From the NCBI GenBank assembly GCA_016859345.1, contig CM029128.1:16513104-16577103 (forward strand): a DNA stretch of 64,000 nucleotides. Direction: 5' to 3'. Both the position numbers and the translations under genes were made by a program. Below the pieces are notes generated by a model. It saw only the letters and a program-made list of their open reading frames with translations, did not search any database and was not told where the DNA came from. Below are positions 50,793-63,109 of this stretch, piece by piece (positions within the stretch are counted from its first letter, which is position 1; each line of letters opens with the position of its first letter). The DNA comes from Istiophorus platypterus. Its lineage: Eukaryota > Chordata > Actinopteri > Istiophoriformes > Istiophoridae.

Positions 50793-50834
50793 AATAAACA
50801 GAAAAGCAGCCTGGAAAGCCAGGCTGCTTTTATT
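50793..50834. terminator. Hairpin with poly(A) signals on both strands (atp8b 3' end)
   Basis: A perfect inverted repeat has 13-bp arms (50802-50814 AAAAGCAGCCTGG and 50819-50831 CCAGGCTGCTTTT) and an AAAG loop. AATAAA lies on the plus strand at 50793-50798 and on the minus strand at 50834-50829. For atp8b the minus-strand signal would give a ~350-base 3' UTR with cleavage inside the hairpin. The symmetric layout would suit 3'-end formation from either side. Transcript evidence is lacking. Confidence 0.55.
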
Positions 50835-51182
50835 TTTCACTTATTTCAATACAAGTATTTGATCGTGCCTGAGATAGGAGATCCATCACAGTGAACATCA
50901 AAACATAATATGACTTCTCTACAAGTGACTGTAGTTTTAATGAAGTTAATGGAATCTAAAACCTTTGGAGATCGACAACAATAATGTATTGTGCAAAACC
51001 ACCAGTGTGGCCCTTTAAGGCTGTGTGTGCTGCCAACATTTTTTTACAGTGATAACAACATTCATCCATTCGAAAAAATCTGGAGTTAAAGTCAGACTTG
51101 GAAACAATCTAGGCAGTGAACTTCACCCCTATGTTGGTCCCACACACTTTCAGCAGTTGTTTAGTCCCTGCAAAGCTCCTGT

Positions 51183-54100
51183 CTAAGATGACTCCTCCAG
51201 CACCTCTGTGATGGTGCGGTAGTGCTGTGGCTGATTCTGAGCCAGAGGAGAGTCTGTTTGGGTGAATAGGGCCGGTCGACTCCTCAAGGGTCGTTTCAGC
51301 AGGAACTTTCGAGACGTCACCAGGTCGCCATAGCCCTGGGAGTGCGAAAAGGCGTAGCCTGACCGACGAGTGCTGATCCTCCTGGTGGGTGGGCGGCGAG
51401 GTGGAGGAGCCGGCAAGGCCTCCTTTCGGACCTTATGCCTGACCTAGAGGGGGAAGACAGGGCTCTTTAATGTAGACTTTATTATGGATACATGTGTTCA
51501 TTACGGACAGTTTATTGCTATCGATTCATGTGCTTCCTCAGGGTCCAGAGAGGAATTTTTATTGTTGGTATTTTTACAATGATATTTTCTTGCTCACAAT
51601 ATATACAAACTGCTGGAATCTATACTAGTTAATATAAAATGTATATCAGAAATGCTAGTTTCCCATATTCTAATACCAGTTCATAACCTTAGAACTATAA
51701 AGTTCTTGCCAAAAAAACAACTTAATGAAATCAATACTCAAAAACATTATGACTGTTACCCCCACACCGGGTCCAGAGTCCAGAGTCAGATTTATGACCT
51801 GTATAGTAAACTGAAACTGTCTGTGAAACACTGAGTCTAAATTAAAAGCTTTATCAAAATAAAGTAAGAAAACTGTCAAAACAAAGTTGCTTTTTGGAAA
51901 GCGGAAGAGGAAAATGACTTCTCAGAATTAGAGGGCTCTGTCTGAAATGCGCTTTAACTAGAAACCTTATTTTAAAAAATTGATAGAAAATGATATTATA
52001 TATTTAGAGGGTCTCATTGATATTGATCAATAATAGCGAATTCCACGCTACATCAGTTTTGCTATTTAGGATGTAAAAAAACTTTTAACATCAATTCCTC
52101 AAAACCACTCTGATCACCGACAGATGCTTATAAATCCAAGGTAATGGTATTTAAAACATGATGCTATATTAAACTCAGCAAATATGACCAATTGGCACAT
52201 CTGTGGGTGAAAAAACAGTCGCTTGATCCATTTATAGTAGTTATCCTTCTTATGATATCCCTCTAATTCTTGTTATGGTGTCCCTCTAATTTCTAAAGCA
52301 TCAACAGGCCAAACTCTAACCTGAAGGATTATGTGGGAAATGATGTATTGCATGACAGACATGATGATTTTATATAGTCTGTCTCATGCGTTACCTCACC
52401 TTATCATTAATGGTGGGCCAAAGCTGAATGAGGATGAAGCGGAAGGCCACCACAGGCAGAACACAAAGGAGGGAAGTCAGGAATATGGTCAGCCACACGT
52501 TAGGCTGGTTCAGGGAGTTTCTTGCTGTTCCTGGACTCGCAGAAACATCAGACCAGCAGTCAAAATCACATACCAATGAAGTGGGCACCAACAAATCCTC
52601 CACCTCCGTATGTAAATCAGCTAAATCTACTCACCAATGAAGGGGAAAGAGGAGGTGAAGATGAGGAACATGCCATTGCTGTACATGGTGAATGTGATGG
52701 CAAAGTAGGCAGCCAGGCTGCCCCACACAAAAAACTGGTTCACTGCCGTCCAGTAATGGGTGTCCAGACACAGCTGTAAATGTTATTCTGAGTAAAACGT
52801 TTGTTTGCTTGCTTGTTTTGAAATGCTGGTGCACATATCCGTCTACAATGTGTATGGAAAGCTTGGGCAATAAGAATAAAATCTGTATCTAACAGCACAT
52901 GTCGTTTTATTACAATAGCAGGTATGGTAAGTTTATAAAGAAATGTATACATAAAACTAGAAATGATGCCTTGTGGTCGTATGCCTTTTCTCAGTCAGTC
53001 AGCTTGCAGTTTACAGCCATGTCTGTCCACACTCAATTGTACAAATATATCAGGTGAAGATTTTGAGGCAATTGCCTAAGTTATTAAATGTATTTTATCA
53101 AAATTAGCATAGGAATTAATAAGAAAATGCTTGCAGCCATGGCTGTAGCGTACTAAACTGGCATGTCTGAATTTGGCTAATTGATAGAATTAAAGACCTT
53201 TAAAAAAATCAAGATACTTCCTCACATCGATACCAAAATCCCTCAACTTAAGCATCCTGTGATGCTTCTGGCGACAGGTGCTGCATCACTTACCTGTATG
53301 TTCACCACAACGAGCAGACAGGTCTGTGCCAATAAAGCAAAGGACTGATAGTCGGAAATGTCTTTGCCGTCATCTCGGACCGTGTCTTGCATGGCGGCCC
53401 ACGGGATGAAGAAGAGGACAAGGGAGCTGTAGCAGCTGTGCATCATACAGCGCACAAAGGCTTTCTTATTGAAGTATAGGTTCAGCTGGCCTGGAGAGTA
53501 GAGCTGAGGATACTGGAAACTCCAACGGTCATTCACATCCTGCAAAAACAGAGGGTTAGAGAGAGAAGAGGAAGCACAGAGGGTGTGAACTAAGTAGCCT
53601 TTTACTTAAAAAATATTGGAATATATGGAATTATATATTACATAATTACATATCACATACATACAGAATAATAACTAACTTTCCCCTTAGCGCTTACCTG
53701 GTCGAAGAGGCTCATGCCGAGGACAGGAAGAGCCGTATAAACCAGGTTGTACAAGGTAATGAACCACTCATCATACACAGTCTGAACAAAAACAACAAGG
53801 ACAACATTAACCATGTAAATCACTTAGGAGACCTAGCACTGTGTGCATTTACGTATCGGCCATGGGCATGTGGTGGTGAACTAATTGGTATTTAGGACAC
53901 AATCGGTATTTTGCCCTTAAATTTTGTCACTTTCTGTGGAATAACAAGTCACCGTGCAGCACTCTTCAATAAGGGCATATCTGTGTGGTTTAATTACATC
54001 ACAGCTTTTCCATACCACAATAAAACTAATGTGAATATTCAGGGGTTTTTTGGAACAACATCTCTCAGCACTGTGTCCATGAGAGAGAGAGTTGTTTTTT

Positions 54101-57100
54101 CAACAATTTTAAAGGCCGTAATTTTGTTTCATGTTGGACTCCTATGCTTTACTTTATATGGAAGATATCTGTATGATTTTCATGTTAAATTGTGCAACCT
54201 CTGAACATAGCAACAAATGTAAACTTGTATACTCTTTGTACATTCATAAATGTTCTATTTGCATTTTAATCGACCTTTCATGTGCATCACTTCTGTAGAA
54301 TATATTTTACATCCCAGCTCTACTGTAGAAATAGTGTCAACAAGTCAATAAACAGTATTCTTAGAGTTACTTATGCGCCTCACAAGATTCTCACCTACTT
54401 TTTAACATTGCATGTAACCCATTAAATTATGTGACATACTTTAATTCCAATACATGTCTCTCACCTGTGCAGAGAAGCCACTGAAGAAGGCGTACCAGAA
54501 ATGCACAAAAGTGAAGGTGAAGTTCTTGTAAAAGAAATACTGCAGGAACTTGCACATCCGAAGGTAGGACCAGCGACCATGCACCAGGAGGAGGCGCTGT
54601 AGGTAACGGAACTGGGCAAAAGAAAAGTCGCTGGAGAGGACGGCCTGCATGCCCTCCTGTCCACTGATACCCACACCGATATGAGCAGCTGAAGAGCAGA
54701 CAGTAAAGTAAGAAATGGAATTCACACCATGAGTAATAGTAACTACTTTCCAGCTGTTGGTTTTGTGGCAAATACAGCTGTGCTCCCATTCAACTCTAAC
54801 TGAGTTAAATGAGCTTACCCTTTATCATGCTGACATCATTGGCCCCATCCCCGATGGCCAGAGTGACGGCCTGCTTGTACTTTTTGACTAGCTGAACCAC
54901 CTGGGCCTTCTGCAGAGGGGTGACCCTGCAGCAAATCACCGTCTGACACATACACGCTGTCCTCAGAAGCTCTAGCTGCAGGCCCTTGTCCAGTGCAAAG
55001 GCCTGACGACGAGATAAGAAGGGATTACTGGGCTGTAATGAGGAAGGAGTCCTCTCCATGCGGTCAGGAATCAAATTCTGATTAGAAAATACATCCTTTA
55101 CGTCATTCATGTCTTTTTCGATAAAATTACCAGAATCTGGCTGTAAAATACCAGTGTCTATGTTTTAACTGTACAGTGCATCCCCCACCATTGTGGTGAT
55201 TTTGCAGCGAGAGGGATTCTCACTGATTTTCCCAATTTTTATTTAAAAAAATTTATCAGCAGGACTTTTTCCTGAAAGAATGGAAAGACAATGATTCAGA
55301 GGCTATTGGAAATAGTCATGTGTCTGAAAAAACATTCTTACCAGACTGTGTCCATTTATAACTAGGCCATAATCTCCATCCACCTTCTCATCCTGCACAG
55401 TCTCTGTCTTCTGAAGCCAAAACAGGCCTGCACGAGTCTTGACCACAGATGGCTCCTCTGCTGCCTGAGGGCACATTATCCTCCTTGCATTCCTGTAAAA
55501 ACGGTGGTTGGGTAGGTTAGTAAAAAGCTCTGAAACTGTTTTTCTGTTTTCTTCTGATATAATGTGTTTGGGATAGGAAAAAATCATTTAACATAGACTT
55601 TTATTTGCCAAAATACTTGCAACAATTAAATTAAAACACAAGCCCAGCAGGGCTTAAGTATTAACATGCCAATATCAGTGTGCTGCATTTAAATATAAGC
55701 TTTTATCAGCCATTCCTCCTCTTAATGGCTTTTAACATTAAATACAATGTTACAATGTGCCTCCAAAAGGCCTCCTTCTGAAAGAATGTCAATAATGTAG
55801 AAACTCATGGGGAACTCAACCTTAATCTTAATAATTATTAAGTGGACAACTTAACAGGCAAAGCAGGCGCCCTAGGGTTATGTTAGAATGAATAGCATCT
55901 TATTACATAATTATTTATTATACAAATACTAGGGCTGGCTGATACTACTATGAAACACGCAAACAATGGTTCTTTATTTCCATGTGCATTTTGAGATCTG
56001 TTTTTAGAAAAATCAGTTGGAAACATTAAAAGTCAGGTGGAGACAAAGCTTTGACACAATCCAAGGTCACAGGGTAAAAATGAAAAACCTGCTTCTGTGC
56101 AAAATCAAGGGCTCATAAGTTCAATAAATTACAGCAATTGTCAGATGGTAAGTCTTCAACCATTATCTTTTTAAACTGCATATTCTTGCCATGTTAGGAT
56201 GGAAAGCTAGACAGTATGTCAGTTTTGGGGAAATGATCTACTTTAAAACCTTTTTAGATTTTCAACAGCCTCTGATCTGCAGACACTAAATGTGTTTGGT
56301 CATTTGCATCTGTCTGACTTACTCTAGCTCCTCTTTGACTCCTTCAGCCGTGTTAGCCGCCACAATAAAAATCTCCTTCATCTCCTCTCTCAGCATGTTG
56401 CAGGAATATCCGATATTCTCTGCCGTCTCTATTTCAAAAAATGAAAATTTACAATCACAATGGCGCAATCAATCTGTCAAACATGTCCAACATAACTCAC
56501 ATTAACTCTGAGTCTGAGTTCATTTTTACTTGAAGCAGGGTGTTTAGATGTGCCATGGAAACCCTTGGAAACTAGGCAACCACCGTTTTTGACACACAGA
56601 CTATCAATGAGAGAATATATTTACCAAGATATTGATGTATTACTGTATTATTCATATATTACTAAACTAACCTTGTTTATCTCCAGTCAAAACCCAGATT
56701 TTGATGTCTGCTTTAGCCAGTTGCTCTATGGTCTGTGGCACCCCGTCCTGCAGCTTGTCCTCCACAGCTGTTGCCCCCAACAACTAAAAACCAGTATAGG
56801 GGTGAGGGGTGGTAATGTGAAAAGGATTTTATTGTATCATTCTTTCTAGTACACTACGTTTAAAGAAGTCATTGCAACACATGATATAGAAATATGTAGA
56901 AAGATTCAGCAGGCGGACTAACCAGCAGGTCTTTCTCTATCTCTTCATACAGCTCATCAAGTCTCTCCTCTCGTCCTTCCATGGCGGTGCTGGCCTCGTG
57001 GTGCCGCTGTCTCCAGTCATCCATGTAGCCCTCATCCAAGTCCTTGTAGGCCAGAACCAGCGTGCGGAGGCCATCACCTGCGTACTCCTGGAGAGTTTAA

Positions 57101-60100
57101 ACAGTTACCATCTTTTGGACATACATTAGTAGTAGTTTATACACAGTTTTATATCAGCATCCACACGAACAATGCAGCCACATCACTCACGTTGAGATGT
57201 CTAGTGGTAACTTTCATCAGCTTGCCACAGGATGGGTGCAATCTCTCATAGATGATGGTGTCTGCTCCTTTGCAGTATAGAGTCAACTTGCCAGCAGGGC
57301 TACGCACTGGAAATCATAGTGAAAGCCAGTCAGCGGGACAGTGTCCTGAGGTCTCACATTAAAATTTAGTGAGGTGCTGCTGTGATCGTGGTCTTGACAG
57401 ACTATGTGGATTAAATAAACGTCTTGGATAATGCACATTTGATCTGAAGTTTGAGATAAAACCACAAACATGGAGGCATTTTGCCACCACTTGTCTCACC
57501 TATGACCGACATCCTCTTGCGCACATTATTGAAGTCAAGAACGGCCAGAAGTTCATAGATGACTTTTCTGCCCATCTCCACGACAACAATAGTCTCTGGT
57601 GTGCGTGAGCGGAACACAAACCCAAAGTTTCTTGCTGCCGTCACCAGAGCGCCTTCATCAGGAGACTGAGCTTGGTAGTAGAGCTCTCCTGCCCGCACAA
57701 AAAGACGACAAGAGAGGGGGTGAATGGATGAGAGGAAAGGGAGATGGAAATCTTACACACTGTAGCTTTAATACGTCTTGTAAACAGAATTAGCTAGTAA
57801 CTTAATCTCATCCTAGAGTTGCCGAATGGTTAACGTGAAGAGGAAGAAAGATATTAGATAATAGAGAAAAAAAGAAGAGGAAATTGTATTATTCAGGACT
57901 GAGCACTGTTAGGACAACCACACAGCCATGCTAAATCTTTTTCATCAGAGTCAGGACATGACTAACGTAATACGTCCGTTAAAGCCTTTGCAGCCATTTG
58001 TCGTGTAGTAATAAAAATGTCTATTAGAGGATACTCACCCTCTTTCTTCTCCTCGGGCATGACGGTGTGGCACAGAGCCAGCAGGCGGAAGAAGGCCTGA
58101 GCCTCCCGGTTCCCCTCCCTCACCGTCTCCAGCAGACTGTGGTCGTGAAAGATGAACTTCGGATCAGCCAGCTGGTTCCAGGAGAAGTCCACTGTCTGTG
58201 TCTTCTGAACAAAAAAAAAGTGAAACAAAAGAGTTGGAGTAATACATATTTTACACCTAATTAACAAAGGTATACAGTCACGTTGCGGTATTTTCCTCTC
58301 ACCTCCGTTATTTCCAACCTTTGTCCAGAAATGTCAAACAGCTCCCCTGAATAACAGAGAGAAACGCTCTGAAATCAAGCGTTCAGCCAATGCTGAGCTG
58401 TCCATTAAACTCCTTGTTTTCATATAAGCAGAGCTGCTCACCATAACTTTTCCCATTGATGGAGCACTTGTTGAAGGTCATGATGTTCTGTGTCAGAGTG
58501 CCAGTCTTATCGCTGAAGATGTATTTGATCTGTCCGAGCTCCTCGTTGAGCGTGGTGGTCCGCGCCTTGGCGGGAGTGTCATTTTTTGGGTAATACATCT
58601 TCCTGTCCCAGTCTATGTAGAAGCTGTTCCCCAGGCGAATGATCTCCACGCTTACATTGAAGCACGCGGGGGTAAGATTACACAAAGCGGGACATGCAGG
58701 AACACACAAACAACAATTTAATCCAATTCTTGTCGCTGTTACTTTATTTTCTTGGCCATTTGGTTACCTTCCTGTGCTAGAACATACCTGACATAGAGGG
58801 AAATTGGTACAACCGTGTTGAGTACGATGACATAGGACCAGAAGGAGAGGAAGGATGAGAGAGCAGCACTGACCCCCGGTTCACGGGGAAGGAAGGCTGT
58901 GAACAGCGAGCCCTCCTTCACCTCCCAGATTGCATTGCTGATGGCCATTATGGAGCACATAGATGCCAGGAAACCAAAGATCTAACAGATTAACAAGGTC
59001 ACACATCTCAGTGATTCAGAAAAATATTCTATTGACAAAATTGATCAGTTGAAAAATCAATCTGCATTTCAAAATTTAAGGCTTTCATGAAGGTAATGGG
59101 GCCTTAAGTAGTCAATGACTGTTAGTGACTTGTGCTGTATGAATGAATGAATGAATGACCTCCAGGTAGTTTTATTACTAGAGCATGGAACTAACTTGGG
59201 AGTTATACCTAATGTCAGAAATTAGTGAGGATTTGTGTATTTGTCTGTGGCTGCGCCTGGATGTTAGACTCACACACAACACCAGGACGTTCATCAGGTG
59301 ATCGATGCTCGTCCGTTTGAATGTCGTCTTTCCACTGTTCTGCATCAGCTTGGTGTCAGGGCCTGGAAAGATTCAGTCTCTCGCTCAGATACGCTGACAG
59401 TCATGCAGACAGCATTTGCAGAGACTCTTCTGAAGGGAAAATCTGCCTTAAACTGACATTAATATCCCAATTTCACTGAAGGTTTGTGATTATAAAGTAT
59501 TGTGATTTACTTTTTGAGGACCTGTCTCCACATCATATGTCTACTTGTGCTTTAATCAGTCAATTATAGGCCTAAAGGTCAAATGCCAGTTAGAGTAAAG
59601 AACACTGAGCCATCATCCCTCACTCAAAACATACTCATCTATCCTTTTGACTTTTTTGCTATTGTACAGGAAAGTCGCTTTTAAAATCTCGCGTTTTGGT
59701 TCCTTTGGTTTCTTTTAATTATTACCTTCACTTAGTTGAATTGGCTGAAGTCGGCATATAAAATGCTAACAAATAGTTAACAGTTAGAAGCCAAATATTA
59801 GCAGCAGCTAGTGCCAGAGCTAATGATTCTATTTGCCATCACCCCAGTAAAATTCATTTAGCATTTGTCACTGTTGTATGTAATTTGACCCAGTAAGTCA
59901 AATTTGAGACACTTGATCCCATCATTTAGACTCTTTACCTCAAAATGATCAAAATGATAGTGTTTGAATTATGAGATAAAAAGACACCTCTGACATACCA
60001 GGAGCTTTTTTTCCCACTTATCATGAGTAAGTTTTCTTTTTTCTCATAATGTTGGAAATGGGCTTCCACATGGCCTGTCCTTGACTCCCCATGTGTTTCA

Positions 60101-62033
60101 GGAGCTCACCTCATTCCTATGAAATTGGCTGTGGGAGACCTGATTTAATTATCTTGTAACCAGAATAAATGGATGGTTGTTGAAACCAGAGGTTCCAATT
60201 TGTGGCTCATTCATCACATTAAGCCAGACACACCTTCCGCACTAACAGCTACTGTAGAGAGAGTTTACCTCCGAAGATGACCAGACCGAAGCACCACTCA
60301 GTGTTCCTCAGGGTACATCCTCTGAGCAGGACTTTGTCGTTGTCTAAGGCGTAGGTCTGTTCGTTCAGGGTCAGGGTCCCCTTGAACTTGTCCAGGTGGT
60401 TGTTGGGGGGCTCGCATTTCACTTCACCTGAGAGACATAGGTGACGTGTCAGCATCAAATTATGGAAATAGTTTACATAGAGACAAAAATTTGGGGGCTA
60501 AAAGCTACAAATCATGTAAAAGTCCAGGCGGTGGTAAGCACAGGACTGTAGGAACTTGACACCAGTTTTACATAGCATATTTGTGTTGCAGTGCACCTAC
60601 AGGATACTGCAGACTACAGATAAAGGTACTTCTTCTATCTCACTTGAGCATTTCCCTTTTAGGCTACTTAAAACTCCAACAGATTCCTGACAGAAATATT
60701 GTTTACTTTTGATGCTTTAATTCAAATTTTAAATGCAGGATGTTTTACTTGCAGTGGAGTATTTTTCATATACCCCCTTTCACCACTGTTCTTAACTGTG
60801 GAAGCCAATTTCCACTAGTAAAAGAGAAAATAAACAATAGATTTTAGTTGTGATGTAAAAAAAAAAATTATGGTAAGTAAAAATTTTGACTGCAAACGTA
60901 ACAGTTTGAATCTTAATGAGCTGAAATAAGAGCAGAATTCCAAAGAGGGTTGACTGAAAACCTGGGGTCTTTCTTTTCCATTTTTTTCCCTGGAGTGGTG
61001 CTTAGTAAAGATGCCGGATTGCAGCTCTAAAAATCGTTTGTTTTTCTTTGAGCTTCTCACCGGTGAACGCAGCCAGCGCGTCAATGTCGTCCCCCATCTC
61101 TCCAGTTACAGTCAGGGCCTGTTTCACCTTCAGATTGGTTTCACTGGGGGAGACCAAGAGGACATGAGATGGATGTGACTGAAGGGAAATCCAAGACCGT
61201 GTGAGACGGTCATGTGTACATACAAATACACTCTGCACACTCACCCATCTAATTCAGCTGTCTCTACATACACCAGATTAAGAGGCTCACTGCTGGACAG
61301 CAAGAGAAGGTCTGCCTAAAAGATGAAAGTGGTAAAAGCAATACAGACACCGTTATCACTGAAATCATTGAATATAGAGAAGCAATATTCTATAAGATAC
61401 AGTTAAAAAAAAAAAAAATCTTTACTATAACATCTCTGTACTCACTGTGACGAACTGATTATTCCCCAGTTTAATAATGTCTCCAACCTGAACGTTCATC
61501 CATTTTTCACTTCTCAGTCTGCCAGAAAAGTATAAACATAAAACAAACCACGAAACCTCAACAATGCAGAACAGTCCAAACAACATGGCTTTTCACAGCT
61601 GAAAGCTAGTTAACAGCTGTGCATTTGTACTTTTATCCTGTAGATTAATATATATAACGAAAATTTGTATCTTAAAATGACTCACTCTCCTTTGATGAGG
61701 ACGTCCACCATGCGGTTGTTCACATGATTGTCGCTTCTGTGTCTGTTCTACTCAGTCAACACAAGAGCACAGTGTTTTCTTTATATGAATGGTTTAGCTC
61801 CCTATTGTCTGTCTTAAAATTGATTGGGATTCCCCTTTAGGTATTTGAGAAACAACTGTCTTTTCAATTTTGCACCAAACAACTGCATTAATTACATCTT
61901 ACTATGTCATCGCTGGCGTCTTTTACTGCTGTTATAGACAGCACCAGGGCCAGAGGGACAGCCGTGGTAAACCAGGAGAGAGAGGAAATTAGTGGGATTA
62001 GCTGTCAAAAAACAAACACACACAAACACACAA

Positions 62034-62099
<66 letters not shown>

Positions 62100-63079
62100 T
62101 TGAAATGCTTCAATTTCTTACATTTGCTGGATTTAATGATGCATTATTTACACAGGTCAAAGGTAAAAATTACTTTTTTGGACATTTTGTTGATAACATT
62201 AACAAAAATGTTTGCCCATGTCAGTCAGTAAAAATAACCATGACCCTTGATAAGTGGACTGACGTGCTAAATTTGCTAAGCTTTGTAAGCTTTTGAAAAG
62301 ACAACCTAAAACATGGATATAAATTGAAGTCTTATACCTTGTAAGCAGACATGTGCCTTCAAATAAAAAAAATACTGTGCAACTGGCTATTTCTAAAGCC
62401 TCTGAAACCTTGTACAGTTCACAGTGTCACGTATGGCAAGATTACAAAAGAGAAAAACATCTACCTGCAGGACAAAGAGGAAGAGGAAGTAAGCATTGGC
62501 GAGCCTCCTGAACTGCTCAAAGAGGTTAAGTGGCAGGAAGGTGAAGAGGTTGTATTTGGAGGTCTTGATGGCGTTGTTCTGAAGGAGAGGGAAGTGACCG
62601 ATAATAGTTACAGTGCTGTCTACTCTGATATGAATCAACATGGCTTATGATATTCGAGAACGTCTCACATTTTGACTATATCTCATGACAAGGTGAAGAG
62701 AGAAAGCTCAAAGTTTCTCTCCCATTCTTGTTATCTGTTGAATACCCATAGACGGTTTAGTTTACACACTTACAGCATAGTGGTAAGACAGGTTGAAAGG
62801 TCTGTCATTTGCTCGCAAGTGTCTCGCCTCCTCTGTGAAAAAAATAAAAGATTCAGAGCAAGAGACGGATGAAGGTGTGTTGTTGCATGCAGCGTACTGT
62901 AATACTGTATTGTTAAAGTGTTAGTGTGTTAGTCCACTGGCACCGTTCAGAAAATCTCAGATCAAGACGTTCAAAGACACAAATTAACTCAACATTTGAT
63001 GTTAAGCATGGCATCAGATCTCACCCTTCTTCTCCTCTTTTCCACACAGCCGACCCAAGCGTGACGCAACCGATCCCAT
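51183..63079 (-). CDS. atp8b: ATP8B-class P4-ATPase phospholipid flippase, 27 coding exons
   Basis: Exons 5' to 3': 63079-63025, 62832-62774, 62578-62465, 62001-61903, 61747-61686, 61518-61446, 61315-61245, 61143-61061, 60427-60269, 59362-59274, 58981-58788, 58650-58442, 58346-58303, 58204-58039, 57688-57500, 57306-57191, 57087-56923, 56783-56672, 56428-56323, 55492-55342, 55002-54819, 54688-54465, 53781-53698, 53539-53294, 52773-52635, 52530-52400, 51443-51183. All are GT-AG and in phase, giving 1194 aa. The family moves aminophospholipids or phosphatidylcholine to the cytosolic leaflet, with a CDC50/TMEM30 partner. Visible: actuator DGET (177-180), TM4 PISL (347-350), phosphorylated Asp in DKTGTLT (D400), KGAD (568-571), TGDK (682-685), GDGAND (823-828), about ten membrane segments, and C-terminal RRSGYAFSH (1134-1142), the autoregulatory tail signature. 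No catalytic residue is missing. The GYAFSH form is closer to ATP8B2/4 than to ATP8B1 (AYAFSH), but the paralogue is unresolved. Confidence 0.96.
62015..62098 (+). repeat. (CA)n microsatellite in atp8b intron 3, beside the acceptor
   Basis: CA repeat with AAAC interruptions at its low-coordinate end. On the transcribed minus strand it is a (UG)n tract ending ~13 nt before the exon 4 acceptor (TTTGTTTTTTGACAG). Confidence 0.97.
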
Positions 63080-63081
63080 CC

Positions 63082-63099
63082 TTAGCTCAGATTCTCCAT
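63082..63099 (-). promoter_or_regulatory. Five-codon uORF just upstream of the atp8b start
   Basis: ATG at 63099 encodes MENLS then TAA at 63084-63082, leaving 2 bases before the main ATG (63079). The main frame has an in-frame TAA 24 bases upstream of its ATG, which fixes the start within this exon. A minus-strand acceptor (CTTTCTGTAG) ends at 63109, so the exon probably begins at 63108 and an upstream non-coding exon is expected. Confidence 0.5.
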
Positions 63100-63109
63100 T
63101 TTACACACC

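Noticed and set aside
61686..61742. Alternative atp8b exon 5 acceptor at AACAG/ACAC
   Set aside because: It would need the exon 4 donor to be non-canonical. Using the GAGTAG acceptor (exon start 61747) with the ATA/GTAAGA donor keeps GT-AG and matches the family length at the DDxxRHxSDN segment.
61904..62296. 130-codon plus-strand frame with Thr-His repeats
   Set aside because: It runs through the (CA)n repeat and antisense to atp8b exon 4, whose minus-strand reading is supported by the P4-ATPase match and splice sites.
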